Both the position numbers and the translations under genes were made by a program. From assembly GCA_037447655.1 (NCBI GenBank), contig JBBHKE010001339.1, positions 314,669-378,668 on the forward strand: a stretch of DNA of 64,000 bases, written 5' to 3'. Below are positions 21,715 through 32,516 of this stretch, in pieces. Under the pieces are notes generated by a model. That model searched no databases, was not told where the DNA came from, and saw only the letters and a program-made list of their open reading frames with translations. Origin of the DNA: Zygnema cylindricum. Lineage: Eukaryota; Streptophyta; Zygnematophyceae; Zygnematales; Zygnemataceae. Numbering within the stretch: position 1 is the first letter of the stretch; every line of letters begins with the position of its first letter.

Positions 21715-22710
21715 TCAGGCTTTGCAACGCTCAATGGTGTTATCCGGGTTCAGTTTTAATTTGAAAACCCACTTACAACCGATTGGTTTTCGGTTAGGTG
21801 GATAGTCCACCTGCTCCCAAGTATCGACTGCCATAATTGAGGCCATCTCCTCATTGATGGTTGTCTTCCACCGGTTCCTTTCTGGGCAAGTCATCGCCTC
21901 TCCATAAGTTTGAGGTTCATCTTGATGAGATAGTTGTGTTACCTTGTTATTAACCTGTTTTTCTTGTAATCTTTTACTACTCCTCCTCCCCCCCTCAAAA
22001 TCTGTGGCCGGAATAGATGGTTCTCGTGGGTTTCTTCGAACAATCTCGGCTTCTCCCTTATCCCTTGATTCAGGATCAATTTCCATCACGTCTTCCGCTT
22101 CGGGTAGAGTTGTCACGGGAGTTTCTGCAGCCGAGTCCTTTTCGGTCTGATTTGTACCTGCAAGAATGTCATCTTCTCTAAAACTTGGATAGTTAGGAAG
22201 TTCAAAGTTATCGGAATTTTCTAACTCAAATCTGATTTTTACTGACTTTGTATACTTGAAGGGATCCACGGACTTTCCTTCGTCCATAACCACTAGATGC
22301 TTTACTAAGACTATATCTTCCCATTTTAGATCATATACTCTATATCCTTTAACATCCTCATCATATCCTAGTAAGTATCTCGGTTTTCCTTTAGAATATA
22401 GCTTCCAATTAGACTGATCTGTATCTAGACTGAATACTTGACTGCCGAAAACCTTTAAGTGAGATATATCTGGTTTCTGGCCTGTCGATCTCTCATAAAG
22501 TGTTTGATGTTTTATAGCTGAAGTAAGAACTCTATTTTTGAGGTAATTAGCACAATTCATTTCTTCGGCCCAAAACCTTTTTCCTATCTTCTTGTCCGAC
22601 AACATACATCTAGCACTATCACTTAGTGTCCAATTTAATAGTTCGGCTACCCCATTTTGTTCTGAGTTTTTTGGAACTGTCTTTTGGTGTTGGACTCCAT
22701 CTTCCCTCAT
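21715..22710 (-). pseudogene. Element C: integrase C-terminal half, linker and RT start
   Basis: A 331-codon frame. SEQNGVAELLNWTLSD holds the third integrase catalytic Glu context (A-E). KPDISHLKVFGSQVF and LGYDEDVKGYRVYD follow, then an acidic linker (about residues 160-255). The RT opening is NRWKTTINEEMASI, WEQVDYPPNRKPIGCKWVFK and LNPDNTIERCKA, ending at a TGA. Joined upstream to 22723-23559 by a single TAG and a shift around 22710-22722. Confidence 0.85.
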
Positions 22711-22722
22711 AAAATCCTCAAA

Positions 22723-23559
22723 CTAGTTAGAAGTATACTCTCCACCATTGTCACTCCTTACTCTCTTGATTGGAGTTTCATGGAGTTTTTCGCTCCATGC
22801 TTGATATTGTTTAAAAAAATCCTCAGCCTCTGACTTGTTTTTCAAAAAATATACGATGGAATACCGAGACCAATCATCAGTGATAGTCATCATAAATCTC
22901 TTCCCCCCCGGTGAGGGCACTTTAGCCGGTCCCCAAATATCTGTGTGTACTAAATCTATAATTTTTCCTCCCTTAAAAGGGGTTGTTTTCGGAAAGGGTA
23001 ATCTGTGTGCTATTCCTTGAGCACATCCACTACAATCACTTATATTATCACTCTCACTGAACTGAATTCCTTCAACCACTCCCATCTTTTTCATCTCTCT
23101 TAACTTATCTAGATTCACATGCCAAAGCCTCTTATGCCACATCATAATATCATGAACACCAGCATAATAAAGTTTCTTTGTTTCATTACTTAAAATCAGC
23201 CTAAACATCCCTTGGCTACCTTTCTCAGCAATGAAATATACCTCTTCCTCAAAACTAGCAGTAAAGACTCCTTCCCTAGTGCTAGTAAAAAAACCCTTAT
23301 CATCTAATACAGATGTAGAGATGAGGTTTTTGTTCAGCTCCGGAATAAACAATACATCGGAGAATGTTACTATAGATGTCTTTCCTTCTACTAACACTTT
23401 CAGATCTACCGATCCTACAAGAGTAGTAGTGACTATCCTCATATCCCCATACTCTATCTCTACGGTGGGAATTTTTCTTATCTTAGTGAATAGGTGCTTA
23501 TCCTTACACATGTGCATGGAGGCACTTGAATCTACAATCCAGCCTGTTTCACCTTTCAA
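22723..23559 (-). pseudogene. Element C: protease, pre-integrase and integrase N-terminal half
   Basis: A 278-codon frame. The protease active site reads WIVDSSASMHMC (about 7-18): the usual DSGA has become DSSA, which would probably kill the enzyme. The pre-integrase zinc region has MMWHKRLWHVNLDKL and CSGCAQGIAHRLPFP. The integrase core shows LVHTDIWGPAKVP (first Asp) and VRSDNGGEYTSN (second Asp). The frame stops at a TAG directly after TSN. Confidence 0.85.
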
Positions 23560-23583
23560 TCTACCGTAAGCACATTTCTGCCT

Positions 23584-24689
23584 TCATGGAATTTCGACCT
23601 CGTTTTTCGCCTCCAACTCCTCATCCAATAGGAGCTCATCGTCCTCGTCCTCAGATTCCGCCTCATGTACCTGTGTCACAAGAGCCTTTTTTTTTTCTCT
23701 CGGGGTTCCACCGGCCTGCCCCTCCTTTAACCGAAGCTCGGTTAGGTTAGCGCACTCTGCCATATAGTGCCCCGGTTTCTTACAAAAATGACATAAAACT
23801 TTGGGAACCCTTGGTCCTAACTCGTCGATTTGATTTTTCTGCTCCATCCCCCCATAGTTCCGACCGATTTTTGGGAATCCTTGTTTCTCGAATCGTTCGC
23901 AACTGCCAAGGCTTGGCCACTCTTTCCTCCCCTTCGGATCTCAATCGTATTCTCTCGAACGAGAATCATCCCTACAACTGAGTTCCATATCCACCTTGAG
24001 TTTGGCAAGTCTTGCACATGGTTGACTATGTTCTCGAACTCATCTGGTAACTTCATCAGTAAACAGTTAACCTTTTCTTTTTCACTAAAATATTTTCCAG
24101 TACTCTCTAGCTCCATAAAAAGTGTAGTAAGCTCATTGCATAAATCCAACATCTTCCCCCCTTTGTATACATACTCCTTAACTTTCTGATCAGCCAACTG
24201 TTGTTGCTGAATCATACCACTTCGGTACATCTATATGACAGCCATCCAAAGGTCGGATGCCCTTTCTACCGACAAATGAGGACATGCAAGCCCTTGTGAA
24301 AGATGGCAAAAAATGAAGTGTTTTGCCGCCATATTGTTGAATTCCCAGGTATTAGTATCATTCTCTTCGTTCCTCGGAATACGTGACATGAATGCTGAAC
24401 CAGTTGCTATTGGTGAGGTCGTCTCCTTCTCCGTTGCTTTGTCTACCACTTCTCCTTCCTTTGTCTCCTACGTTGAAGATGGATCTGCTTTCCTTGTGAA
24501 TTTGCTTCCTTCAAACCCTGGAGGGACTCCAAGACTTGATGGACCCCCCACTCGTCCACTCAGTATCCCCCAAAACCTTTTCTCGCATAGAGATCCTATC
24601 ATCATACTTTCCCAGTATATGAAGCCATTTCTATTTAATATGGGTACCCTAGAGGGTGGGCCCATAACCTGAAACTCTGAGACATCCAT
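23584..24689 (-). pseudogene. Element C: gag with zinc knuckle
   Basis: The gag start is ATG at 24687-24689, inside the 5' LTR (MDVSEFQ), and reads through the PBS as VMGPPSRVP then NGFIYWESMM. TAG stops follow at about 24465 and 24231 in the same frame. The capsid-like part (23817-24230) has YVYKGGKMLDLCNELTTLF, ESTGKYFSEKEKVNCLLMKL and ENTIEIRRGG. After a frame change, 23584-23847 carries the zinc knuckle CHFCKKPGHYMAEC and an acidic tail. Order and length fit Copia gag. Confidence 0.85.
24655..24669 (-). other. Primer-binding site of element C (initiator tRNA-Met anticodon arm)
   Basis: Plus-strand ggtgggcccataacc abuts the LTR start at 24670. It is 15/15 complementary to the anticodon arm of plant initiator tRNA-Met and is translated within gag. 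Confidence 0.8.
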
Positions 24690-25732
24690 AAGTCCTCAGA
24701 GTAAGCAGCTCACCGAAACCTCTAGGATAACCTTGACACCTTTGTGTTTCAGCAAGAACAACTGCAACCCTGGCAAACAAAAACTCTGGCCACCTTCACC
24801 TTTGTAAAGGCAAGACTCCCCTGAGTCGATAGCAAAAAGAATCTCTGAATTTTCTCCCTTGAGCAGTAAGTTATGGAGGGTCAAAGTTGACCTTTTGTAC
24901 CGAAGCTCTCTGGGAGAGAGGGTCCTATCTACCAATTTTTCAAAGTCCTATCTCTCTCACAAACTCTATTTTCTGGTGTACGGCACCAATTATATTAAAC
25001 CGTCGTACATAAAAGTACAACCGCGAGTGTACTTTCTGTACGGGAATTGTACGACATGGCCTAAAAGTCGACAAATGTCATATCCGGATTCGGTGTCGTA
25101 ATCCCGAGGATGCCGCAATCCAACGCAATTTTGCCACGTGTCATCCGATGTGGCGATGACCATAAACCGCCGAGAATCTCTTCCGCGATCTCGGCTTTCT
25201 TCCCGGCCGTCCGATTAAATGTAGATTTCAATTGGAGTCGTCATAAATACATGCGCGGTATTTGTTTCGTAAAAGAAACAAAATGCACGGTACTTGTTTC
25301 TTGTCCATAACGTTATCCGTACGTTTACATAACGGGTTCTATGTAACCGTAAATATCCGTCGTTAAATGAATTTTCCTACGTGGTATCATATAAATACAA
25401 ATCACACCTAATAATATGTATCCGAACTTCTAGACTTAACGGATAAGGCTACCGGCTGCCGGCGCTTTGACGGTCTGCAAGTATCAAGATCAACTCCTGT
25501 CACCGACAAACATCTTTTAGTAAATAAACCTTCCTATCTGTAAATTGACTAATCTATTTTCCGTAAACCTCTGGATAGCCTAGGTAGCCATGGCTCTAGT
25601 TTCCTCTCCAACTTCTCAATGACTGCAACAAGTGTGGGAGTTGGAGAGAGAAGTTAGAGGCAGACTTCCTCGGCTTCTTTCTATATTCCAATTTAGACCT
25701 AGAAAATAATGAAATAACCATTGATTTCTACA
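24670..25732 (-). repeat. 5' LTR of element C (1063 bp)
   Basis: TGAAACTCTG...TTTCTACA, flanked by CGGGT. CACGTG at 25135-25140 in the shared gccacgtgtcatccgatgtgg context; tRNA-like block at about 25431-25508. Contains the gag ATG near its inner end. Confidence 0.9.
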
Positions 25733-26130
25733 CGGGTACGGTCAGTTAAGCAAAAAACAAAAAATTGAAGGTTTTGTATTGTTTGTTCCATCCAACATTT
25801 TTGTACTTTCTACTCTTTGTATCGTAGAAGGTATGAGGGAGATATACCATAAATTATGTGGTTTATTTGGGTACGGGTAGATACAGGTAGTCGAGAGAAA
25901 TCAAGTTTCGGTTAACTTTTAGGGAATTTATCATGGCAATGACTATTTTTGTTGCGCACACTCATTTACGGCACCTTGTCAAAGATTGTACGTTCTAAGT
26001 ACACATTGGTACAAGTAAAATGTCGTTGAGTTTGAAATTTGACGCTCAATTAGTTGAACAACTTTGACTTTCATGAAATTGTTACAACCGACTAAAAGTT
26101 TGACGCATTTGCGCATGAAAATAGGAAAAT
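25733..26130. repeat. Dispersed repeat J, second part, and linked inverted block
   Basis: Continues repeat J interrupted by element C. 25935-26010 is the reverse complement of a block at about 29640-29735 (gactatttttgttgcgcac / aaagattgtac). No gene seen. Confidence 0.45.
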
Positions 26131-26990
26131 AATATTTCCTATCTTACTTGTAGTTCAAAGGGCTGAGACGAGATAGAAGTTGCAAAGAAAGGGAAGCCAT
26201 GGGTGTCCATGACAGCCAACGCTAAGAGTAAGAGAGATAGAATGGGTCACGCCAAAAAGGGTGACCCGATCTAAATTTGATCATGGGTCTAAGGCATTAA
26301 CCATAAACATGCGCCATATCCGCTAAGGCATTAAAAAGGCGAAGTTGATATACGTCTTCATAAATAATTATAACGTGTTGCGGAGCTACTTCATTTCGCG
26401 ACGGACATTGAACCGACAGAGTACCACAGCGGCAAATAACATTATGCGCACCGACAAATCGGACGGACGACCTTTCAGGGAAATAAGGAAACGGACGGTT
26501 CGCGTTAGCGCCGACGGCCCGAAATGGCTCTTTTGGCGGCTTACGCCAAAATAGCCACAAATTGACACGTGGTAGGACGCCAGAGGTCGTTGGAGGAGGA
26601 TAAGACATATCAATGGCGTCAGACATGAATGGTACACCACTTTAAGTAGTGTCGTACAGTTACCATACAATTTTTGTGGCGGCTAGTAGTTTTTGTACAT
26701 AGCTCGAGGTACTTTAAAGTCCTCTCATTGGCTAAAGGTTTAATAAGCAGACTTTGAGAGTAAGTGGTTTAGACTTAGAGTTTTTTAAGCCCTCTCTTCT
26801 AGAGGCCATGTATATAAATCAGTTCTCTTTTGGCAATAATAGTCTGAAATCTATTGGGTTGTTGGATGTATCGAGTAGTGGAGGAGAACCTATTGGGTTG
26901 TTGGATGTAACCAGTAGTGGAGGAGAACCTATTGGGTTGTTGGATGTATCCAGCAGTGGAGGAGTAGTTGTGCATTCCGTGGGAGGCTGT
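26131..26990 (+). repeat. LTR-like fragment M (C/D superfamily)
   Basis: Has the same order of marks as D and C LTRs: 'gccatggg' block near 26196, tRNA-like block near 26245-26320, CACGTG at 26566-26571, and a promoter-like tatataaatcag near 26810. It ends in a 39-bp tandem repeat instead of a recognisable PBS. Confidence 0.45.
26851..26967 (+). repeat. Three tandem 39-bp units
   Basis: Units start at 26851, 26890 and 26929 (ctattgggttgttggatgta...). In one frame each encodes IGLLDVSSSGGEP; the period is a multiple of three. Confidence 0.85.
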
Positions 26991-26997
26991 GGTGCCC

Positions 26998-28300
26998 ACA
27001 AAATTTCATTGCCAACGTCGACCGTCATAATTAAATCGATAATGCACACGGTCGGCCAAGGTTTACGGTAACAAAACTGTGACAACCACATGTAAATAAA
27101 AGTGTTTCACAAAGTCACTTTCTGACTTTAGGTGAGCTCCATAGTGAGAGCACATGTTGGCTTTTGACTTAGGCCTTTTCTCCATCACGCGCCGTCTGTA
27201 ATCATACGAATTCGTGCCGTCTGTAATCATACGAATTCGTTTACTGGCAGTAATATTTCAATCACTTCTCTAACATATCGTGTCAACAAGGAAACTATCG
27301 CGTACGTGCTTTCTTTCGATTAGATGCACATAGGAAATTAAATTACGTGAATGTACAATTTGTACGTTCGTGTTCTACTGCTGCTAGATTCCTTTCGGAA
27401 ATTAAAAGATGTACAAACGTACAAAGATATTTGGTGGTTTTCGTTGGATTTAATTCACGCCTGTCCGAAGGCGCGTGGCGTATGCCACATGTAAGGTTCC
27501 TATCAGACATTCGGCGTGGATCGTACGTGACCTTTCCACGTGTAAAAATGCGCGTGGCGTATGCCACATGTAAGGTTCCTATCAGACATTCGGCGTGGAT
27601 CGTACGTGACCTTTCCACGTGTAAAAATTTTGCATTTCCAGTTTATGACTACCTCTTGCTTCGAATCCTTCAAAAACACATAACCAGACGGTCGACGTTG
27701 TCGCCCAAAAGTTTGGAGAATCTTGATGAATCTCCACTAATTATGTTTTATTAAAAATAAATAAATAAAATAGTACCACCTTGTACGGAAATGTATTTTT
27801 TCCAGTAATGAACCCCACTTTTCGCTTGATGGAAGTTCACCCTTAGCTGCAAAATTGAAATTTAATCGCGAATTGTTACACTTAACTTAGACGTAAATTG
27901 AAGAACGACACGAAATGAAACCTCTCAAAACTAAAGCACTATAAGTTTTGTAAGTATAAATTAAATCGCACGAAACGAATTAAACTTTGTGCACTATAAA
28001 AAAACGGACTGGCTTAAAAGTATCAGTGAAACTAAATGAAAAAAATACGCATCGTCACGTTCGACTAAAGCAGGCCACACTATTTACGATTCGCGATTAG
28101 ATTTCAATTTTGCGGCTAAGTTAAAAGCCGAAATGTGTTCTCACAGCGGAGCCCATGTTAATTCATAAAGTGACTGTGGGCAACACTTTTATTTACATGT
28201 TGTTGCCGCAGTTTTTTTACCGTAAACCTTTGCCAATCGTGTGAATCGTCGATTTTATTATGACTGTCGATGTTCGCAAGCACGTGAAAATTTTAACCGG
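26998..28300. mobile_element. Large inverted-repeat element with about 175-bp arms
   Basis: The left arm (about 26998-27180) and right arm (about 28107-28300) are imperfect reverse complements, for example ggtttacggtaacaaaactg versus caaaggtttacggtaaaaaaactg, and catgtaaataaaagtgt in both. The interior holds the left boundary of the 3.1-kb duplicated unit (27371), a 24-bp duplication near 27191-27240 and a smaller foldback (27843-28122). No transposase seen. Confidence 0.55.
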
Positions 28301-28339
28301 TTTTTAACAATATTTTGAAAGTCGAAGTTGTTTAACTAA

Positions 28340-29607
28340 GGGTGAGTCTCCATGTGACTGAGTAAGGGCTTTTTTCTATCGTTTTCTTGTAAAACTTAGA
28401 GTTGTACCGCGTAAGTTTCAACCTTACAAAAAAATGGAAAAATGAGAAGTACATTTTGCGTCATCGTCGAATTTAAGATGTACTACATGTTGTCGTCTTG
28501 TGTTCTTCGACCCACGGCCACGCCAAAAAACGTAAACTTCAAACTTTTCTTTAAAACACAGGGAAGATGTGTTTTAAAACAAAGTATTTTTCAAAAAAAA
28601 AATAGGAGCACGTATTTGCACGTGTAAAAAAATTTATACAAATTTCAAACGAATCCAAGCGACGGCGAAAGGTACAGTATTTGTTATTTTTTGTCCGTTT
28701 GCGTCCAAAGTACACAATTTGTTTTGTTTTGTCGCGTTTCGTTCAGTACGGCTTTTTCCATTCCAAGGTCTGAAAATTCCAATGCCATTTGACGAAATCG
28801 TGAGAAATCTCTGAGGGCGCCCCAGCAAGTCGCACAAGCCGCCTCTATCACGCAGCCTCGCATTCTCTCCTTCAAACTTCACTATTCCTCATCCTTCCAC
28901 CAGGCGGCTTTACGCTGACCGGTGGGAAGCTGGAGAAAACTTTTTTTGCCTTAAAAAGTGAAAACCCACAATTATCATTGCTATGATTTTTAACCTGGAC
29001 AAAGGCGAATTTTATTATGATTATTATTGTTATTTTTATTTGTTTTTCTTTACTATCTTTAATTCTTTACACGAGAATGGAAAAATCAATGCATCCACTA
29101 GGTGTTAAAAAGAAAACTTAAATTTCTGGTCATTATATCAAATATGAGATAGGTTTCTCAAATAAGGAAGAGAGATTCATAGCACATGGAAATTGCCATA
29201 AAGGCAACCGTACAGGGAAGGCAACGTCAGCCATGGACAACATCCATGGACAAAGGGTTGAAAAAATAAATGTCTACAAATGTCACATAAAATTATGCGA
29301 CATCACTGACAATTTTTGAACAATCGGGTGCGTCATAACATCTATAGACAAAGGGTTTAAAAAATAAATGTCTACAAATGTCACATAAAATTATGCGACA
29401 TCACTGACAATTTTTGAACAATCGGGTGCGTCATCACAAATTGTAGTCGTTGACAGAAGTCACGGGCATTGTCAACGTATACAATCGTCACACCCTTAAG
29501 TAACAAATTTTTTTATTACACATAGGGACACCTGAAATCCGGTCCGCCGGATCTGCGCTAAAAAACAAAGTAATTCCCCTAAGTTTCAGGTGCATGGAGA
29601 CGCACCC
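28340..29607. mobile_element. Harbinger-like MITE, 1268 bp, TSD TAA
   Basis: Termini GGGTGAGTCTCCATG and (reverse) GGGTGCGTCTCCATG, each flanked by TAA (28337-28339, 29608-29610). A 3-bp TWA duplication with GGG-type termini is characteristic of PIF/Harbinger-derived MITEs. No transposase. A 65-bp block (tgtctacaaatgtcac...) is tandemly repeated near 29270-29434. Confidence 0.75.
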
Positions 29608-29879
29608 TAATTGACTGTCAAATTTAACCTCAACTGTACTTTACTTTGTACCAATGTGTACTTAAAAAAAGTACAATCTTTGACAAGGTGACGTAAGTGA
29701 CTGTGCGCAACCAAAATAGTCACTGCCATTATCAATTCCCAACTTTTATTTTCGTAATCACGTATCGGTTAACGGTTAACAATTTAGGAGTGTGACATAA
29801 CCCTGTCGGGTATCGGGTGTTCAGGTTTTGATAATATAAAAAATGTCGGTTTTGGGTATCTAAAAGTTTGACTTTTGCG

Positions 29880-30180
29880 ACCTCTGGCGTCGGATATTGC
29901 GACGCCGATTGAGGCGGGGATTTTGATTCGGGGAAACCCACGTCTGGAGACGCGTTTGAGTTTGGTGGAGCGGCGATCTTGTGGGGTCCTCGTCTCCAAC
30001 CGTCCGTGGCACTGAGTTCGACGGAGGCCGAGTACATGACGGCGTGCCACGCGAGCAAAACGTTTGTATAGATAAAGGAAATGTTGGGCGAACTTACAAT
30101 TTCTATGGGATGTTTAAAAAATTTTACGGACAATTGTTCCATAGCCCTTGTGTATTAGATCCATCCACAAAATAAAAAAT
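29880..30180 (+). pseudogene. E-type Copia RNase H scrap in copy 1 of the duplicated unit
   Basis: With frame changes the plus strand reads ADWGGDF-like, SGDAFEFGGAAILWGPRL, VALSSTEAEYMTACHASKTF and IKEMLGEL, the RNase H core of an E-like Copia lineage. A TAG replaces the Trp codon of the expected W-I-K. The same scrap is at about 51626-51926. Confidence 0.7.
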
Positions 30181-30474
30181 AATGACATGGAATTGTGGGC
30201 TCAATGCCCGTAGCCATCATACTAACATTTTGCACAGCCATACAGCAATAGTGAGGAGATGTAGGTAATTATAAAATAAGCGGGTATAATCAGCATGGAA
30301 AAGGCCAAAACACACAGCCACCGTAAGAATCTTTATTCATTTACAATTCAGTGTTCAAAACAACCACTAAAGAGTTGAAGCCGTAAGTCCATTGTTTAAA
30401 TTATAAACCCAGCTGCCAAAAATCTGCAGATTAGATCGTACAGTAATAAAAAAAACTAGTTCGCAACTCAAAAC

Positions 30475-30900
30475 GATATGTATTATATGTGGGTGATGGG
30501 GCTTGCTGTTGGAGTAGCAAACAGCAAAAGGTTATTGCTCAGTCCACCATGGAGGCTGAGTATATGGCCTCTTGCTCTGCTGTAAAAGAATTAATGTGGG
30601 TCAAGTCTTTGCTTGGTGAGCTTGGTCACCTTAAGAGTGGTGTGCACAAAATATTTTGTGATAATCAGGCAGCAATCGCTATTTCTGCCAATCCTAAACA
30701 CCATTTTAAAGCCAAACACATGGACATCAGACTCAGCTTTGTTAGAGAGAAAGTAGAAAACAAAATAATCAGTTTAGAGTACAGACCAGATAGTGAGATG
30801 GTAGCAGATATGATGACCAAACCTGTGCCTTCCCCTAAGCTATTTTTTCGCAGGGAGAAGTGTGGTCTGAAATTAAAGATTGACTAGAAAATAAGGGGAG
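30475..30900 (+). pseudogene. C-type Copia RNase H 3' fragment
   Basis: The open frame 30489-30887 reads GDGACCWSSKQQKVIAQ, STMEAEYMASCSAVKEL, CDNQAAIAISANPKHHFK, KHMDIRLSFVREK, MADMMTKP-like and a natural C-terminus at KID. It is nearly identical to element C and intact as far as it goes. It is cut at its 5' side (30474/30475) in the middle of SGYVLYVGDG by the duplicated unit. Polypurine tract aataaggggag precedes the LTR. Confidence 0.9.
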
Positions 30901-31948
30901 TGTAGAAACTAATGGTTTTATTAGTATTTTCTAGGTCTGAAAAGAAATATAGAAGTCGAGGCAGTCTATCTCTAACTTCTCTCTCCAACTCTCAAACTTG
31001 TCGCAGTCACTGAGAAATTGGAGAGGAAGCTAGAGCCATGGCTACCTTGGCTATCCTGAGGTTTACGAGAATTTTATATTAGGGTTTATATATTTAATTA
31101 AAATGTATGTGCCGGCGGCAGGATTTGATCCTTGTACCTGCCGGCCGGCAGACACGAAGTAGCCGGTAGCCTTAGCCGTTTAATCTAGCGGTAGTGTTAC
31201 CTAGCACATAGTTTGATAATTATTTACATATGTATACAAGCGATAAACCATTTAACTGAAATGAATTACGGGATACATAGATCCAGTAATATATAATGTA
31301 CGACTTACGGTACGGACAAAAATCAGTACCGCGCATTTGTTTCGTAAAAGAAACAAATACCGCGCATGTATTTATTACGGCTACGATTAAAGCCGAATTT
31401 AATCGGACGGCCGAGATTAGCGCCGAGATCGCGGAGGAAGATTTCGGCGGTTTGTGGCCATCGCCACATCGGATGACGCGTGGCGAAATTCCGTTGGATT
31501 GTGGAATCTCCGGAGATTATGGCACCGAATCCGGATTTGACATGTGTTGACATTTTGGCCATGTCGTACAATGTCCGTACATAAAGTACATCGACAGCTG
31601 TACCTTTACGTACGGAACTCAATTCTGATTGGTTCCGTACATCAGTAGATAGAGTCTGTGAGAGAGATAGGACTTAGAAAAATTAGAAGATAGGACCCCC
31701 TCTCCCAGAGAGCTTCTGTACAAAAGGTCAACTTTGACCCTCCATAACTTACTGCTCAGGGGAGCAAATTCAGAGATTCTTTTTGCTATCGACTCAGGGG
31801 AGTCTTGTCTTCACGAGGTGAAATTGGTCAGAGTTTTTGTCTACCAGGGTGGCAGTTATTTTTGCTTAAACACAAAGGGGTCAGGATTATCCTAGAAGCT
31901 TCTTGGAAGCTGTCCACTCTGAGGACTTATGGAGGTCTCACAGTTTCA
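30901..31948 (+). repeat. 3' LTR of the C-type fragment (1048 bp)
   Basis: TGTAGAAACT...CAGTTTCA, homologous to element C LTRs in the opposite orientation. tRNA-like block at about 31109-31190 (antisense). The G-box position reads CGCGTG here. It is followed directly by RT sequence of element K, so the C-type element was inserted in K. Confidence 0.85.
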
Positions 31949-32516
31949 AAATACCTCAGTGAGGCAAAATATATTTTGGGTATTCAGGAAAAGAGGGATA
32001 GGTAAAATAGATTAAAAAAATTGATTCAAAACGAGGCTATTGGAAACATGTTAGATGAAAATGGAATGCGCGGGGCAAAAAGATGTGTAACACCAATGGA
32101 GTTTCGGCATAAGTTAAAGGGGGAAGAAACGGAAACAAAGTGTTATTGTCAATGAAATTTTTGAGTCAGAGGAGGATGATCATATGACACTGATACCTTA
32201 CAGACATATAGTTGGAAGTTTAATTTATTTCATGAACTGTACCCGTCCGGATATTGCTGCAGCAGTTAGGGTACTGAGCAGAAGTCTAGAGAATCCGAGG
32301 AAATCTGACCGTGAGGCAGCAAGAAGAGTTTTAAGATACTTGGCAGGAACCAAAAGACCTCAAACTCACACTAGGCAGAGGAGAAGGTGAAGCTACAAAC
32401 ATGGAGTGATGGAAGCTATGGCGACATGCCAAGTCGAAAAATCCACCACGGGATTCGTTCTGCAAATTGGTAATGGGTCTTGCTCTTCGAGCAACAAACT
32501 TCAAAATGTAACAGCA
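31949..32516 (+). pseudogene. Element K: duplicated RT thumb/RNase H segment
   Basis: Nearly identical to about 33478-34042, including the same internal lesions (agggataggtaaaatag stop, gttattgtcaatga stop). It reads SEAKYILGIQEKRDR, then IPYRHIVGSLIYFMNCTRPD and a frameshift at AGTKRP. It ends abruptly at gtaacagca, after which linker sequence of K begins. Confidence 0.85.

Larger units (their letters stand above)
19260..25732 (-). mobile_element. Copia element C, structurally complete with TSD CGGGT
   Basis: LTRs 19260-20318 and 24670-25732 flank a full-order gag-protease-integrase-RT-RNase H region with PBS 24655-24669 and polypurine tract at about 20319-20327. The five bases CGGGT occur on both sides (19255-19259, 25733-25737), confirming a clean insertion of 6473 bp. 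The coding region is broken by at least three in-frame TAG/TGA stops and three frameshifts, so it is non-autonomous now, though its LTRs could still be transcribed. Confidence 0.9.
27371..30474. repeat. 3.1-kb duplicated unit, copy 1
   Basis: Matches 49117-52220 at a constant offset of 21,746 bases with no indels and only scattered substitutions (I counted roughly ten). It contains a 79-bp tandem pair (27471-27549, 27550-27628), a foldback, a Harbinger-like MITE and a Copia RNase H scrap. There is no intact gene; the 135- and 136-codon ORFs inside are repeat-derived. Confidence 0.9.

Noticed and set aside
26851-26967. CRISPR-like direct repeats
   Set aside because: Adjacent tandem units without spacers, in plant retrotransposon DNA.
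27347-27754. 135-codon ORF repeated at 49057-49500
   Set aside because: Spans the boundary of the duplicated unit and a 79-bp tandem repeat; the N-termini differ by junction, with no dom motif.
29732-30142. 136-codon minus-strand ORF (and copy at 51478-51888)
   Set aside because: Antisense to a degenerate Copia RNase H scrap and to repeat J.
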